Below, in pieces: positions 45,112 through 55,408 of a stretch of 64,000 nt of DNA (position 1 is its first letter; every line of letters starts with the position of its first letter). Origin of the DNA: Providencia stuartii (GTDB taxonomy: Bacteria > Pseudomonadota > Gammaproteobacteria > Enterobacterales > Enterobacteriaceae); the NCBI GenBank assembly GCA_900455155.1, contig UGUC01000004.1, forward strand, positions 186,001 through 250,000, given 5' to 3'. A program made the translations under genes and the position numbers. The notes under the pieces were generated by a model, which saw only the letters and a list, made by a program, of their open reading frames with translations, did no database searches and was not told the origin of the DNA.

Positions 45112-46796
45112 TTATTCTGTTAGCCTATAAGGCAGACGTAATTGCACTCGCGTAAACTGTTCAGGTTCATATTCCACGCTAACGCCATATTGTTCGCCAT
45201 ATTTTAGGCGTAGACGCTTATCAACTAGGCTCATGCCTAATCCATCGTTCTGAGCTGTGGGTTGATAAAGACCTGCATTATCTTCTATCTCAATATAAAC
45301 CTGTTCACAGCGTATATAACTTCTAATTGTAATATATCCAGTGTCTAATAACTGTGAGGTGCCGTGTTTAATTGCATTTTCAACGATCGGTTGTAGGGAA
45401 AAGGCAGGTAACTCTACTTGTCTTAATGCTTCAGGGATATCCAGCTCTATCTGTAATTTCTCACAAAAGCGTGCTTTCTCAATTTGTAAGTAACCATTTA
45501 CATGCTCTAACTCTTCGCCAAGCGTTGCATTTTGTTCCGGACGCTTAAGGTTATTACGAAAGAAGGTGGAAATATATTGCACTAGCTGACCCGCTTGTTG
45601 GCTGTCTCTGCGAATAACGGCTTGTAGCGTATTGAGGACATTAAATAAGAAGTGAGGGTTTACTTGTGCGTGAAGTAGCTTCACTTCGGATTGTAGTAAT
45701 GATTGTTTATTGCGTTCATATTGCCCTGCAAGGATTTGTGCCGAAAATAGACTCGCAATGCCTTCACCCAATGTACGGTTGATAGAGCTAAATAAACGGT
45801 TTTTGGCCTCATACAGTTTAATTGTACCAATAACGCGTTCGTTCTCTCCCCTAAGTGGGATCACCAGTGCAGAGCCGAGCTTACATGTTGGGCTTAACGA
45901 ACATTTATAGGGGGTTTCATTACCATCGGCATACACCACCTCGTTATTATCAATTGCTCGGCGCGATTGTTCAGAAGCTATGGGGGTTCCGGGGCAATGG
46001 TGATCGGCTCCTATCCCAATAAAAGCTAATATTTTTTCTCTATCGGTGATGGCGACCGCACCAATTTCTAGCTCTTGATAGATAATTTTAGCCACTTTCA
46101 TACTGTTATCGGTATTGAACCCTTTACGTAAAATACCATCTGTGCAGAGGGCTATTTTTAGGGCCTGTGCGGAGAATGCGGTTGTGTATTTTTCTACGAT
46201 AGCGCGGCGATCGAGTAAAATCCGAATAAACATCGCGGCACCAATCGTGTTGGCAATGACCATCGGGGCGGCAATACTTTTGACCAGTTCCAGTGCTTCG
46301 CCGAAAGGGCGGGCAAGTAATAGGATGATCAGCATCTGAATAATTTCGGCCACAAAGGTAACGCAACTGGCGGTGAGAGGATTAAATATTTTATTGATCT
46401 GACCGCGTTTCATATAGTAGCGGTGGACTAAGCCACCAATTAGCCCTTCCACGATGGTGGAGACCATACAACTGAAGGCGGTCATGCCGCCGAGTGAGTA
46501 ACGGTGTAATCCTCCCGTGAAGCCAACAGCAAACCCAACCGCGGGGCCACCAAGTAATCCACCAAGGACAGAGCCAATGGCGCGTGTATTTGCTATTGAG
46601 TCGTTAATGTGTAACCCAAAATAGGTTCCCATGATGCAGAAAACCGAGAAAATGAGATAGCACATCACTTTATGGGGTAAGCGAATGGTCACTTTTAATA
46701 ATGGAATAACAAGGGGGTTTTACTGAGCGCCCATGCAATGACCAAATAAACGCACATCTGCTGTAGTAGCAGCAGAATGAGATCAAACTCGTACAT
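45112..46796 (-). CDS. btsS: Pyruvate-sensing histidine kinase BtsS (YehU), frameshifted near its start
   Basis: From ATG at 46796: MYEFDLILLLLQQMCVYLVI, then KTPL, where a run at 46713-46717 has five instead of six bases; restoring one base joins it to VTIRLPHKVMCYLIF. The total is then 561 residues, exactly the E. coli length. Domains: 5TMR-LYT membrane sensor (1-200), GAF-like (about 225-340), His_kinase with HAQVNPHFLFNVLN, and HATPase with VENAIKHG and GLGMSLV. It is one of two probable deletions in the window. It pairs with btsR 15 bases downstream. Confidence 0.9.
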
Positions 46797-47037
46797 AAAG
46801 GTTTCCAGTTGGTGGCGTCTTAACAGGGCAATTGTAACGTAAGCGGCTGATTTGATAATAGCGATTTGGTCAAAGTTAACTTTTCTTTATTTGACATAAG
46901 GGGCAAGTCACTTCAATATTATATATCCCCCTTCTATTTGTGACCTTGCGCACAAATTTATTAACGCTGTATCGGCAATTACTGCGATAATTTTATAGCC
47001 ATAGTTTCCTCCGTGATTATTTAGGGTTTTACTAATA

Positions 47038-48009
47038 ATGAAAAAAAGAACAATAGCACTGATTTTGTTGATGCTGATTTTGATAGCGGCGGCGGCACTT
47101 TTCCATTCTCACAATCAATTTTTGCTATTACAAGGTGAAGTTGATGCACCCGAAGTCATGGTCACATCTAAGGCTAAAGGTCGTGTTATTGAGCGTCATG
47201 TTGAGCGTGGGGATGATGTTAAAAAGGGGCAGTTATTATTGACCTTAGAAAGCCCTGAGCTAACAGCGCAATACGCTGCCTTGAAAGCCGCAAGAGATCA
47301 AGCAAAGGCGCAGTTAGCACAATCGCTCCATGGCACTCGCGAAGAGACGATCCGTCACCTGCAAGCCTCATTGGCACAAGCCAATTCACAATACCAAAAT
47401 GCGTCTCGTGAATACCAACGCTTAAGTAATTTATCGGCTAAAGGCTATGTTTCAGCCAATGAGCTTGATAATGCGCGTAAAGCGAAAGAAGTTGCTTTTC
47501 AGCAAGTTCAAGGGGCAAAAGCGCAGCTTGAAGAAGCTAAGAATGGTGATCGCATTGAATTGCGTCAAAAATATGAGGCGGCGCTGAATGAAGCTGAACA
47601 AAAACTCGCGGAGCTTCAAGTCCAATTAGATGATTTACAAGTGAAAGCGCCAGTGGATGGGGAAATCGGTCCAATTCCCGCAGAAGTAGGGGAAATTTTC
47701 AATGCGGGCAGCCCGCTTTTGACCATGGTGCGTATACCGCAGTCTTATTTTATCTATAACTTACGTGAAGACATTCTTGTCGATGTGAAAAAAGGCGATA
47801 GAGTTCAGCTTGATGTGCCTGCATTAGGCGATAAAAAAATCGAAGCTGAGGTGCGTTATATTGCGCCAAAAGGGGATTACGCAACAAAAAGGGCAACACG
47901 TGCAACAGGGGATTTTGACTTGAAAACCTTTGAGGTTCGTTTGTATCCAGTAGAGCCTGTTGACGGCTTAAGGCCTGGAATGAGCGTGCTATGGCGCTGG
48001 GATAAATAA
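47038..48009 (+). CDS. HlyD/EmrA-like membrane fusion protein
   Basis: 323 residues. One N-terminal transmembrane anchor (about 5-22), a lipoyl-like half motif (ASKAKGRVIERHVERGDDVKKGQLL style, near 42-65), a long alpha-helical hairpin (about 75-185, rich in Ala/Gln/Glu), the second lipoyl half (LQVKAPVDGEIGPIPAEVGE) and a beta-barrel domain. It would link an inner-membrane transporter to the periplasm. It is followed 11 bases later by two ABC-2 type permeases. Resembles the YhiI/YbhG group; substrate unknown. Confidence 0.85.
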   Translation: MKKRTIALILLMLILIAAAALFHSHNQFLLLQGEVDAPEVMVTSKAKGRVIERHVERGDDVKKGQLLLTLESPELTAQYAALKAARDQAKAQLAQSLHGTREETIRHLQASLAQANSQYQNASREYQRLSNLSAKGYVSANELDNARKAKEVAFQQVQGAKAQLEEAKNGDRIELRQKYEAALNEAEQKLAELQVQLDDLQVKAPVDGEIGPIPAEVGEIFNAGSPLLTMVRIPQSYFIYNLREDILVDVKKGDRVQLDVPALGDKKIEAEVRYIAPKGDYATKRATRATGDFDLKTFEVRLYPVEPVDGLRPGMSVLWRWDK

Positions 48010-48020
48010 AAGGCGCGAGT

Positions 48021-49166
48021 ATGAGATTAAAATTCGCTTGGCATGGTTTTGAGCATGCATTCAGTCGAGAAACACAAGCCGCTATTCGTAGTCCGGTTTT
48101 TCACTGGTTAAGCTGGTTGTTTCCATTAATGTTATTCACGTTAGTTAGTGCTAACTTCTCAGAAGGAACGTTGATGGATTTGCCTGTTTCGGTGGTGGAT
48201 AATGACAGAAGCCCCGTTTCCCGACAAATTATCCGGGATCTCAATGCTGGACCCCATGCTGACGTTAAAGCGATTGATAATAATCTTAATACATCGTTAA
48301 AACGATTAGCCAGTGCACAGGATTATGCGCTGCTGTACGTGCCGACTAATTTTGAGGCCGATGCATTACGGGGGCGTCAACCTGAGCTACGCATGTACTA
48401 TAACGCGCTGTTTTATGCGTCAGGGAGCTATGCAATCCAAGATTTTAGTGGGCTGGTGGCTGAGCTAAATGCCAAATATCGAACTCAGTTGGCAGGTTCG
48501 ATGGGGAAAGCATTACCACCGCTCGCTCAAGTGACCCTCTCTTATGACAGTTTATTTAACCCTAGTGGTAGTTATATTTATTATCAGCAATTTGCGGCTA
48601 CCATTCATATGCTACAACTGTTTGTGGTGACCTGTACGATTTACACATTATCACGTAGTTCTATCTTACAAAGCGTGAAGCCTTTCGGTATGGCGGTCTT
48701 AGGGAAAATGGCTCCTTATACGCTATTTTTTACGACACTGTTAGTGGTTGAACTTGCGGCTTTGGTCAGTATTTTTGATGCTAAGGTTGTGGGGAATCCC
48801 CTCTATATGATAATGGTGGGCTTTTTCTATGTAATAGCGGCACAAAGTATCGGGCTATTGTTATTTAGCTTTACTTCAAGTGCGATTATGGCTTACAGCT
48901 TGATAGGGATGCTAGTGAGTATTGCACTCGCTTTCTCCGGTATGGCTGTACCGGAATTATCCATGATTTTACCAGCGCAGATTATTTCCAATATCGAGCC
49001 ATTAACTCATACACTCAATGCGATGTTTGATATTTTCCTACGTGAGATCTCATTTAAACGTATTGTGGAAGTGTGTCTATTTTTGCTGATTTATCCAATA
49101 GTGACGGCATTTTTGATCCGTAAGCGCTTGCCGAAACGTATTGCGGCACAAGGAGGGGAGCTGTAA
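48021..49166 (+). CDS. ABC-2 type permease, subunit 1
   Basis: 381 residues. One N-terminal membrane segment (about 28-45), a large periplasmic domain (about 45-185, with LPVSVVDNDRSPVSRQIIRDL, the usual ABC-2 extracytoplasmic start), then about five membrane segments (190-370). The DNDRSPVSR motif is typical of YhhJ/YbhS-like permeases. No nucleotide-binding domain is fused. It overlaps the next gene by one base (TAATG). Substrate unknown. Confidence 0.85.
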   Translation: MRLKFAWHGFEHAFSRETQAAIRSPVFHWLSWLFPLMLFTLVSANFSEGTLMDLPVSVVDNDRSPVSRQIIRDLNAGPHADVKAIDNNLNTSLKRLASAQDYALLYVPTNFEADALRGRQPELRMYYNALFYASGSYAIQDFSGLVAELNAKYRTQLAGSMGKALPPLAQVTLSYDSLFNPSGSYIYYQQFAATIHMLQLFVVTCTIYTLSRSSILQSVKPFGMAVLGKMAPYTLFFTTLLVVELAALVSIFDAKVVGNPLYMIMVGFFYVIAAQSIGLLLFSFTSSAIMAYSLIGMLVSIALAFSGMAVPELSMILPAQIISNIEPLTHTLNAMFDIFLREISFKRIVEVCLFLLIYPIVTAFLIRKRLPKRIAAQGGEL

Positions 49167-50323
49167 TGCAAATGTATTTTGCGACTTTCCGTAAGGTGCT
49201 GATTGGCATGTTAGATAAGCCAATGTGGTTATTATTGATCGTTTCACTGTGTGTGATGAGTTTGGTGTATGCGAAACCCGTCTTGTGGGATCTGCCTGTT
49301 GCAGTCATCGATCAGGATCATAGTGTGGCAAGTCGGGCACTTATCCGCGATTTGGATGCGGCGCCTAAAGTTAAATTACACAGCTATGACAATTTGGAAC
49401 AAGCTCGTAAGGATATGATTAATCGGCAGCTTTTTGCCATTATTATTATCCCGACAGACTTTGAAAAATTCCTGCTAAATGGGAAAAATATCACTATCCC
49501 CGTTTATGGTGATGCGACAAACCGTTTAGCAAGTGGTCAGATCCAGCAAGAGCTAATGAGTGCGTATCAAACGTTATTAAATAGCTATAACACCCAATTA
49601 CTCATCAACTCAGGATTTAGTCAAGAGCAAGCGAACGTCATTATTACGCCAATACGTAGTTTAACAGAGCCGTTATATAACCCGGGTGTAAGCTTTGCCG
49701 CGATTGTGTTTCCTGGGTTGTTAGTGATGTTGTTACAACACTCCTTGCTGATTGCTTGTGTTCGCGTGAGTATTGCTATCCGCGGTACACCGAAAGGTAA
49801 ACCACCATTAGCGGTGTATTTGGGGGCGCTATCGGCCTTGATACCGATCTGGCTATTTTTATCGACCGTCTTTTTTGCATTATGGCCGTGGATCTTAGGC
49901 TATCGTCAAGAGGCGCCATTGTATCAATTGTGGATGCTCACTTTTCCCTTCTTGCTTGCCGTAATTGGGTTAGGGAAGTTGGTCACTGAGTGTTTGCGTA
50001 GTGTCGAGATGATTTATCTGACATTAGCGTTTATTACAACACCTGTCTTTTACATGTCCGGTACGATATGGCCCTTACAAGCCATGCCTGAATGGGTACG
50101 AATGATTGCTTCGGCTTTACCATCAACATGGGCAACGAGTGCCATGGCGGGTATCAATCAAATGGGGCTACCTTTTAGTGGCGTCTTGATGGATATTGTG
50201 ATGATGTTAGTGCTCGGTGTGATTTATACCGTAATTGGTGTCTTAATTGGCATGTTGCGTGATGGTGAATTACGTCAGATTTCTCATATTATTCATCGTT
50301 GGCGTAAACAACATCATAATTAA
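49166..50323 (+). CDS. ABC-2 type permease, subunit 2
   Basis: 385 residues, same layout as the preceding gene: an N-terminal membrane segment (about 18-36), a periplasmic domain starting LPVAVIDQDHSVASRALIRDL, and five C-terminal membrane segments with FYMSGTIWPLQAMPEWVR. The two permeases are distant paralogues and would form a heterodimer. No ATPase gene follows; the next gene is 404 bases away and unrelated. Confidence 0.85.
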   Translation: MQMYFATFRKVLIGMLDKPMWLLLIVSLCVMSLVYAKPVLWDLPVAVIDQDHSVASRALIRDLDAAPKVKLHSYDNLEQARKDMINRQLFAIIIIPTDFEKFLLNGKNITIPVYGDATNRLASGQIQQELMSAYQTLLNSYNTQLLINSGFSQEQANVIITPIRSLTEPLYNPGVSFAAIVFPGLLVMLLQHSLLIACVRVSIAIRGTPKGKPPLAVYLGALSALIPIWLFLSTVFFALWPWILGYRQEAPLYQLWMLTFPFLLAVIGLGKLVTECLRSVEMIYLTLAFITTPVFYMSGTIWPLQAMPEWVRMIASALPSTWATSAMAGINQMGLPFSGVLMDIVMMLVLGVIYTVIGVLIGMLRDGELRQISHIIHRWRKQHHN

Positions 50324-50727
50324 TATTATTCTTCTGGCGTGTTTGATTGTCAGAAAATAAAAAAAGATTGCAGTTGGTGGTAGCCAGCTGCAACACCACT
50401 AATCATTTTGCTCTCAATATTATTATCTTTATCTGTTTGGTATTCTTACTTAAATATAAGTATTTTTAACATTAGATAAGAAAAATCCATTATTGGTTTA
50501 TTCGTGACAGAATTGTCATCATCAATTAATCGTTTAGACCTCATGCAGTTATTCTATTATTAATAAAGCGACTTATTTGATACTACTACTCTATCATGCT
50601 CAGCAAAAAATGAATCATTAGATCATAGTCTCTAGATAAAAGTAAAATGCACTGAATTATTTATAATCTCTTTATTTTTGAAAAAGGTTAAGCTACATTT
50701 ATTCCTTTTTCACGGAAATATAATTTC
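50324..50727. other. 404-base intergenic region with a minus-strand terminator-like hairpin
   Basis: No coding sequence is supported. At the left end TTGCAGTTGG (50368-50377) pairs with CCAGCTGCAA (50384-50393). Read on the minus strand the stem is followed by TCTTTTTTT, a classic terminator, yet no minus-strand gene ends here. A TGACA-GAAT-TGTCA inverted repeat sits at 50505-50518. The rest is AT-rich leader for yjfL. Confidence 0.55.
50361..50393 (-). terminator. Orphan rho-independent terminator (minus strand)
   Basis: GCAGCTGG and CCAACTGC form a stem (one G-T pair) with a six-base loop on the minus strand, then AATC and seven T. There is no annotated gene upstream on that strand within the gap, so it may end an unannotated small RNA starting between 50400 and 50727. 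Confidence 0.6.
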
Positions 50728-51135
50728 ATGGATTTTACAGCTATACTTTCTGCTCTACTCTCCTTTATTAGTTATTTTGCAATTGGTGCTGTTATGGTAC
50801 TTGCATTCCTCTTTATTTATACACGTATATCGCGTCATAATGAATGGGTATTAATTAAACAGAATAATACCGCCGCTGGCCTTGCATTTATTGGTGCGAT
50901 GCTAGGTTATATCACTCCGTTGTCGAGTGCGATTTCTCATTCTATTAGTATTCTTGACTGTATAATATGGGGTGTTATTGCATTATTAGTTCAATTGCTT
51001 GTTCTTGGCGCAACAAAAATCTATATGCCAAAAATCAGTGAAAAAATAGAGCAAAATAATATATCCGCAGGCCTCTTTTTAGGTGGAACATCACTTGGAT
51101 TTGGTATTTTGAATGCAGTAAGCATGAGCTATTAA
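50728..51135 (+). CDS. yjfL: DUF350 family inner-membrane protein YjfL
   Basis: 135 residues with four hydrophobic segments (about 10-32, 48-66, 75-95, 112-130) arranged as two similar halves; the repeat units NNTAAGLAFIGAMLGY and NNISAGLFLGGTSLGF are the DUF350 hallmark. In E. coli yjfL lies with yjfM and yjfC in one operon, and the same three genes follow each other here. Function unknown; it may help in a membrane- or surface-related modification. Confidence 0.85.
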   Translation: MDFTAILSALLSFISYFAIGAVMVLAFLFIYTRISRHNEWVLIKQNNTAAGLAFIGAMLGYITPLSSAISHSISILDCIIWGVIALLVQLLVLGATKIYMPKISEKIEQNNISAGLFLGGTSLGFGILNAVSMSY

Positions 51136-51151
51136 TGAATAATGATGTTCT

Positions 51152-51883
51152 ATGAAAAATAAAAATAAAATCAAAAGAAAACAGCGTAAGTATAATAAGG
51201 CTCAAGAGGGGCCTGAATTAAAGCGTATTTGGCCTTGATGTAAAAGATGAACCACGCAAAGGCGCTAATATACTTACGTTGGCAATTATGGGAGGAGCCG
51301 TTTTTTTGGGGTTACGCAGTTGCAGTGACGAATCACCAACACCCAAAAATAACGATTTTCAAGGGGCTTAATGATTGTGAGCTTGCAGGTTATAGCAACT
51401 CTTTTTGTAAACAAAAACAAGAAGAAGCACAACAAGAATTGAATAGAAGCATGGCGATTTACAATCGATTAGTTGATTGTGAATATCATTATGGGAAAGA
51501 TAACTGTGTTTTAGTTCATCGTGCCCTTAATATAAGAGAATATCAGCAATGCTTATTACAATCAAAGCCAGAATATTGCGATAGCATTACAGCGTGATGT
51601 TTATGGCCCCAAATTGGCTGGTTTTGCGCTTAATGAATTTCCGCAGCCAGCAAGTAGTCGTCATACAACCAGCTCTTACTCAGGCTCTCATTACTATTTT
51701 TCACGAGTTCGTCCATTTTATCGCGCTAAAAATGAACCGAATATTTATCATGAGCTAGGTTCATCCGATAAATGGGTTGCTGATGGTTCGAATAGGCTAA
51801 AGCCTGCGAAATATAGTAATAATTCGACTAAAACAAACATCAAGAGGGGGCTTTGGGCATAAATCGGGAGTAGAGGTGGTTAA
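51152..51883 (+). CDS. yjfM: DUF1190 (YgiB/YjfM) protein, several frameshifts
   Basis: MKNKNKIKRKQRKYNKAQEG starts it, then LKRIGLDVKDEPRKGAN, ILTLAIMGGAVFLGLRSCSD (a membrane segment ending in a Cys), DFQG followed by LNDCELAGYSNSFCKQKQ, VDCEYHYGKDNC, and a C-terminal Arg/Ser/Gly tail. At least three extra bases (e.g. 51228-51230, 51363-51366, near 51575-51590) break the frame; the exact 3' end (51862 to 51883) is uncertain. YgiB-type proteins are Cys-containing envelope proteins of unknown role, found with YjfC-type ATP-grasp ligases. Confidence 0.7.
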
Positions 51884-51885
51884 TT

Positions 51886-53085
51886 ATGTTACGAATACCT
51901 GTAAAGCCACGCGAAGATTTAGTGCGAATTACGCAAGATTATGGTTTTGACTTCCATATTATCGACAATGAAATTTATTGGGATGAATCGCATGCTTATT
52001 GTTTTACATTAGCGCAAATTGAATCTGGCATCGAAGACCCAACCGAAGAGTTGCACCAAATGTGCTTAGAAGTAGTCAATTCTGCTATCAATGATGAACG
52101 TATTTTAGAAGCATTAGCCATACCTGAATTATATTGGGATGCGATTGCAAATAGTTGGCGAAATAATAAATCATCACTGTATGGGCGAATGGATTTTTCA
52201 TGGAAATGGATATCAGCCTGCAAAGTTGCTGGAATATAATGCAGATACCCCGACATCACTTTATGAATCGGCATTTTTTCAATGGCAATGGTTATCTGAC
52301 ATGACAGATAGAGGTATGCTTCCTGCAAATGCCGATCAATTTAATTCGATACAGGAAAAAGCTTATCCAGCGTTTTTTATTGTGGCGCAATGAGCACCCT
52401 TTTTATTTTTGTTGCTGTGAAGGCTCCATTGAAGATAGAGGAACTGTTTTATATTTGGAAGATTGTGCGCGTCAAGCAGGGCTACAGACACAATTTATTT
52501 ATGTGGAAGACATCGGATTAGGTTTAGGTGGTGTTTTTACGGATTTACAAGATCAAATTATTCACCAAGGCTTTAAATTATATCCATATGAATGGATGTT
52601 CCAAGATGATTATGGTCCGGTACTACGTAGTGAACGAACAGAATGGGTAGAACCTTTATGGAAATCCATTTTAAGTAATAAAGGACTATTACCGTTATTA
52701 TGGCGTTTTTTTCCTAATCACCCTAACTTACTTCCTGCCTATTTTGCGGATGAGCAGAGCGATATTGTGGGAAAATTAAAACAGGATATGGGGAAAGCGT
52801 GGCAAGGGTTTACGACAAAGCCATTATTTTCACGTGAAGGCGCTAATGTTTCATTATTTTTTTAATAATGAGCAAGAAGTGATCACGCAAGAATTAGGGA
52901 TGTATGCTCATGAGCCTAGAATTTATCAGGCGAGTGCTTTTTTGCCTAAATTCGGTAATGACTACACTTTAATTGGGAGCTGGGTGGTGGGGGATGCCCC
53001 AGCAGGGATAGGTATACGTGAAGATAACTCTTTAATCACAAAAGATACTTCTAGGTTTGTTCCTCACTATATTATGAATGAGTGA
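51886..53085 (+). CDS. yjfC: Glutathionylspermidine-synthase-like ATP-grasp protein YjfC/YgiC, three frameshifts
   Basis: Starts [20 protein letters not shown] and matches YjfC/YgiC along its length: [70 protein letters not shown], and the C-terminal [21 protein letters not shown]. Extra bases at 52204-52206, 52356-52360 and 52857-52863 break the frame; removing three gives 398 residues. The family lacks the amidase domain of Gss and is an ATP-grasp ligase by similarity with unknown substrate. It is the last gene of yjfLMC and has a terminator after it. Confidence 0.87.
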
Positions 53086-53166
53086 GTGTGAGGTAATGCT
53101 GTGAACCGTGCAATTTATTCATTTTTCAAAAAATAAAATCAATGAGATGCTTTAGGATGAATACAC

Positions 53167-53199
53167 AGCGGGAAGCTGTGTGTTTGCTCCCGCTTTTTA
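53167..53199 (+). terminator. Terminator of yjfLMC
   Basis: AGCGGGA (53167-53173) pairs with TCCCGCT (53188-53194), then TTTTAT. Confidence 0.85.
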
Positions 53200-53225
53200 T
53201 CCAATGGCGCTGATTGATATTGCGG

Positions 53226-54102
53226 CTAAGGCAGCATTTTTAATCCTGCCACTTGCCTCCAATAACCATTACAACTCTTGTCATTGATGACCAGTGGCGC
53301 TTCTCCGGTTTGATTCGCTTTAAATTGCGCCAATATGTCTAGAGACTCAATGTTCTCCGGCGAAAATACGTACAATATCAACCAAATCAATCATAGATGT
53401 TTGCTCATTACCTAGGTTGTAGCAATAGCCACTTTGTGTCTGTAACCCGTTGAGAGTAAACACTTGCTGTTGTTCTTGAGAGAACACCTTTCGCCCCTGA
53501 GGATAGTGAATGCAGCAAGTTTCACAATCATCTTTGGCACGATTTTCTGAGCGGGCAGTAAAACAGCGAGCAGAGTAGGCCAGCGGTAAATGACCATAAC
53601 TCATCACTTCTACTTCAAATTTGCCACGTATCCCCAATTCATCGCATTGATTGAGTAAATTGATCAACCAGTCACGAGAAAGCTCTACAGGCATACACCA
53701 ACGCTGCATGCCTTGGCGTAATAATATATTGAGGGTCTGTGCGTTATAACAATTCAAACCATGACCAGCAATAAAAGGAAGATGGCGCTCAGTGAGCATA
53801 TTGACGACACCAAAGTCATGGGCTTCAACCAAAAAATCGCCATTATCAACGAGTTTACTTATTTCTTTAAGTTCGGAAGGTGCCTGCAATAGCGCTAATG
53901 TACTTAAGATAATCTGCTTGCCACTTAGCGCTAGCGTTTTTGCTAATTCAATCCAATCAGCCGGTTTCATTTCACGGCGCTTGCTACAAACCGTCTCACC
54001 AAGATAAATAATATCGGCTTCACTTTGTGCTGCTTGCTGATAAAAATCATATAGCTCTTGTTTAGGCCAGTAATAAAGAACTGACCCTAATGCATACTTC
54101 AT
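53226..54102 (-). CDS. ubiV: UbiV (YhbV), O2-independent ubiquinone hydroxylation, frameshifted
   Basis: MKYALGSVLYYWPKQELYDF begins the U32-peptidase-like protein (a second Met directly upstream is also possible). The Fe-S cysteines are visible in GETVCSKRRE, SARCFTARSE, and DDCETCCIHYP. One extra A at 53363-53366 breaks the frame near DIVRI; corrected it continues SPENIESLDILAQFKAN and ends CNGYWRQVAGLKMLP, 291 residues (E. coli 292). With UbiU and UbiT it makes ubiquinone without oxygen. It follows ubiU by 13 bases. Confidence 0.92.
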
Positions 54103-54115
54103 CATCTATTCCTTA

Positions 54116-55112
54116 TTATTGCCATTTACGATGATAAGCGCCTAATGTGGTTTGGCTGCCTTCAGAAAGCCCACCCAGTACTTTTATCCATTGTGGATCT
54201 GCAATAAATTGCTCTGGGTTTGCATGATATGTATCGATAGCTTTTCGCCAGATGCGTGTCACTTCGGTGACGTAAGCAGGGCTGCGCTGGCGGCCTTCAA
54301 TTTTGACCGAGGCGATATTCGCCGCCATTAGATCTGGTAGTAATTCGATGGTATTGAGGCTAGTTGGCTCTTCGAGTACATGGTATCGATGCTCATCCAC
54401 CAAATAACGCCCTTTACAGAGAGTGGGGTAGCCTGCATTTTCATGACTTTGGTAGCGATCAATAAGCACTTCATTTAAACGTGACTCCATGCCATGAGGC
54501 GTTTGTTGCCAACGAACGAAACGCGCGGGCGAGCATGCCCCAACAGTATTGGGGGATTCACCCGTTAAATAGGAAGAGAGATAGCAGCGTCCTTCCGCCA
54601 TAATACATAGGCTACCAAAAGCAAAGACTTCTAAGGGAACAGGGCTACTTTTAGCGAGTTGTTTGACTTGATGAATAGATAGAACCCGAGGCAGTACAAT
54701 CCGATGAACATTAAAATTGCGGGCATAAAAGCGAATCGCTTCGGTGTTGGTTGCTGAAGCTTGAACGGAGACATGACGTTCAATATGAGGGTATCGGTGT
54801 GCAGCATACTCAAGCATCGCGAGATCGGCAAGGATCAGGGCATCAGCCCCTAGCGAAGCCGCAAGATCGACCGAATCTTTCCAACGTTGAAAGCCATCTG
54901 GGTGAGCAAATGTATTGATAGCAATATGAAGTTTACGCTGGATGTTGATGTATGTAGCGCTCTGCTTCTTGCAATTTTTTTTCAGTAAAGTTGAGTCCAG
55001 CAAAATGGCGTGCGTTAGTATCATTTTTCAAGCCAATATAAACCGCATCGGCACCGTTATCGACAGCGGCTTTAAGGGCCGGTAAGTTGCCTGCTGGGCA
55101 GAGTAATTCCAT
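54116..55112 (-). CDS. ubiU: UbiU (YhbU), O2-independent ubiquinone hydroxylation, frameshifted
   Basis: From ATG at 55112: MELLCPAGNLPALKAAVDNG, ADAVYIGLKNDTNARHFAG, NFTEKKLQEAERYIHQHQRK, then the rest. An extra G at 54940-54941 breaks the frame; corrected length 331 residues, exactly as in E. coli. The Fe-S ligand cysteines are in SLCIMAEGRCYLSSYL, NTVGACSPARF and YPTLCKGRYLV. UbiU forms a heterodimer with UbiV that hydroxylates the ring with prephenate-derived oxygen. Co-transcribed with ubiV and divergent from ubiT. Confidence 0.93.
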
Positions 55113-55408
55113 GGTATCTGTTCCAGTTTAAATTTTCGACAACTTAGCATTCTAGTCAACTCATGCGATGTAAATTTTGATTTAAGGCATTGAATTGGCT
55201 GTTGGCTATCTGTTTTTGTGGCTTATGAGGTCATGACTCCATGAGCTTTTTGGCATAATAAAAAATAAATGCTGGCGAGAAGTGTAAACCTTGATATAGG
55301 ATCAAGTGAGTATTTATTTTCTCTGGCATGATATGACTATTCTATTATTGAGTATGTCGATATAAATGCCTGTTCTAATACTGATTTGCTACCGAGAGGC
55401 CGTAGCTG
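55113..55408. other. Divergent regulatory region ubiU/ubiT
   Basis: 296 bases between the divergent ubiUV and ubiT-yhbS operons. It contains the FNR-like site described separately and no gene. Confidence 0.6.
55291..55305. promoter_or_regulatory. FNR-like site between ubiU and ubiT (spacer one base too long)
   Basis: TTGAT-ATAGG-ATCAA: both half sites are perfect but the spacer is 5 bases rather than the 4 of the FNR consensus. Single repeated bases are the common error in this sequence; dropping one G gives TTGATATAGATCAA, an ideal site. ubiUVT is known to be under FNR control in E. coli. Confidence 0.6.

Noticed and set aside
50505-50518. TGACA-GAAT-TGTCA inverted repeat as a named operator
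   Set aside because: The arms are only five bases in AT-rich DNA and I could not tie it to a regulator.
53226-55112. UbiU and UbiV as secreted U32 peptidases
   Set aside because: No signal peptides; the cysteine sets and gene order match the O2-independent ubiquinone proteins.
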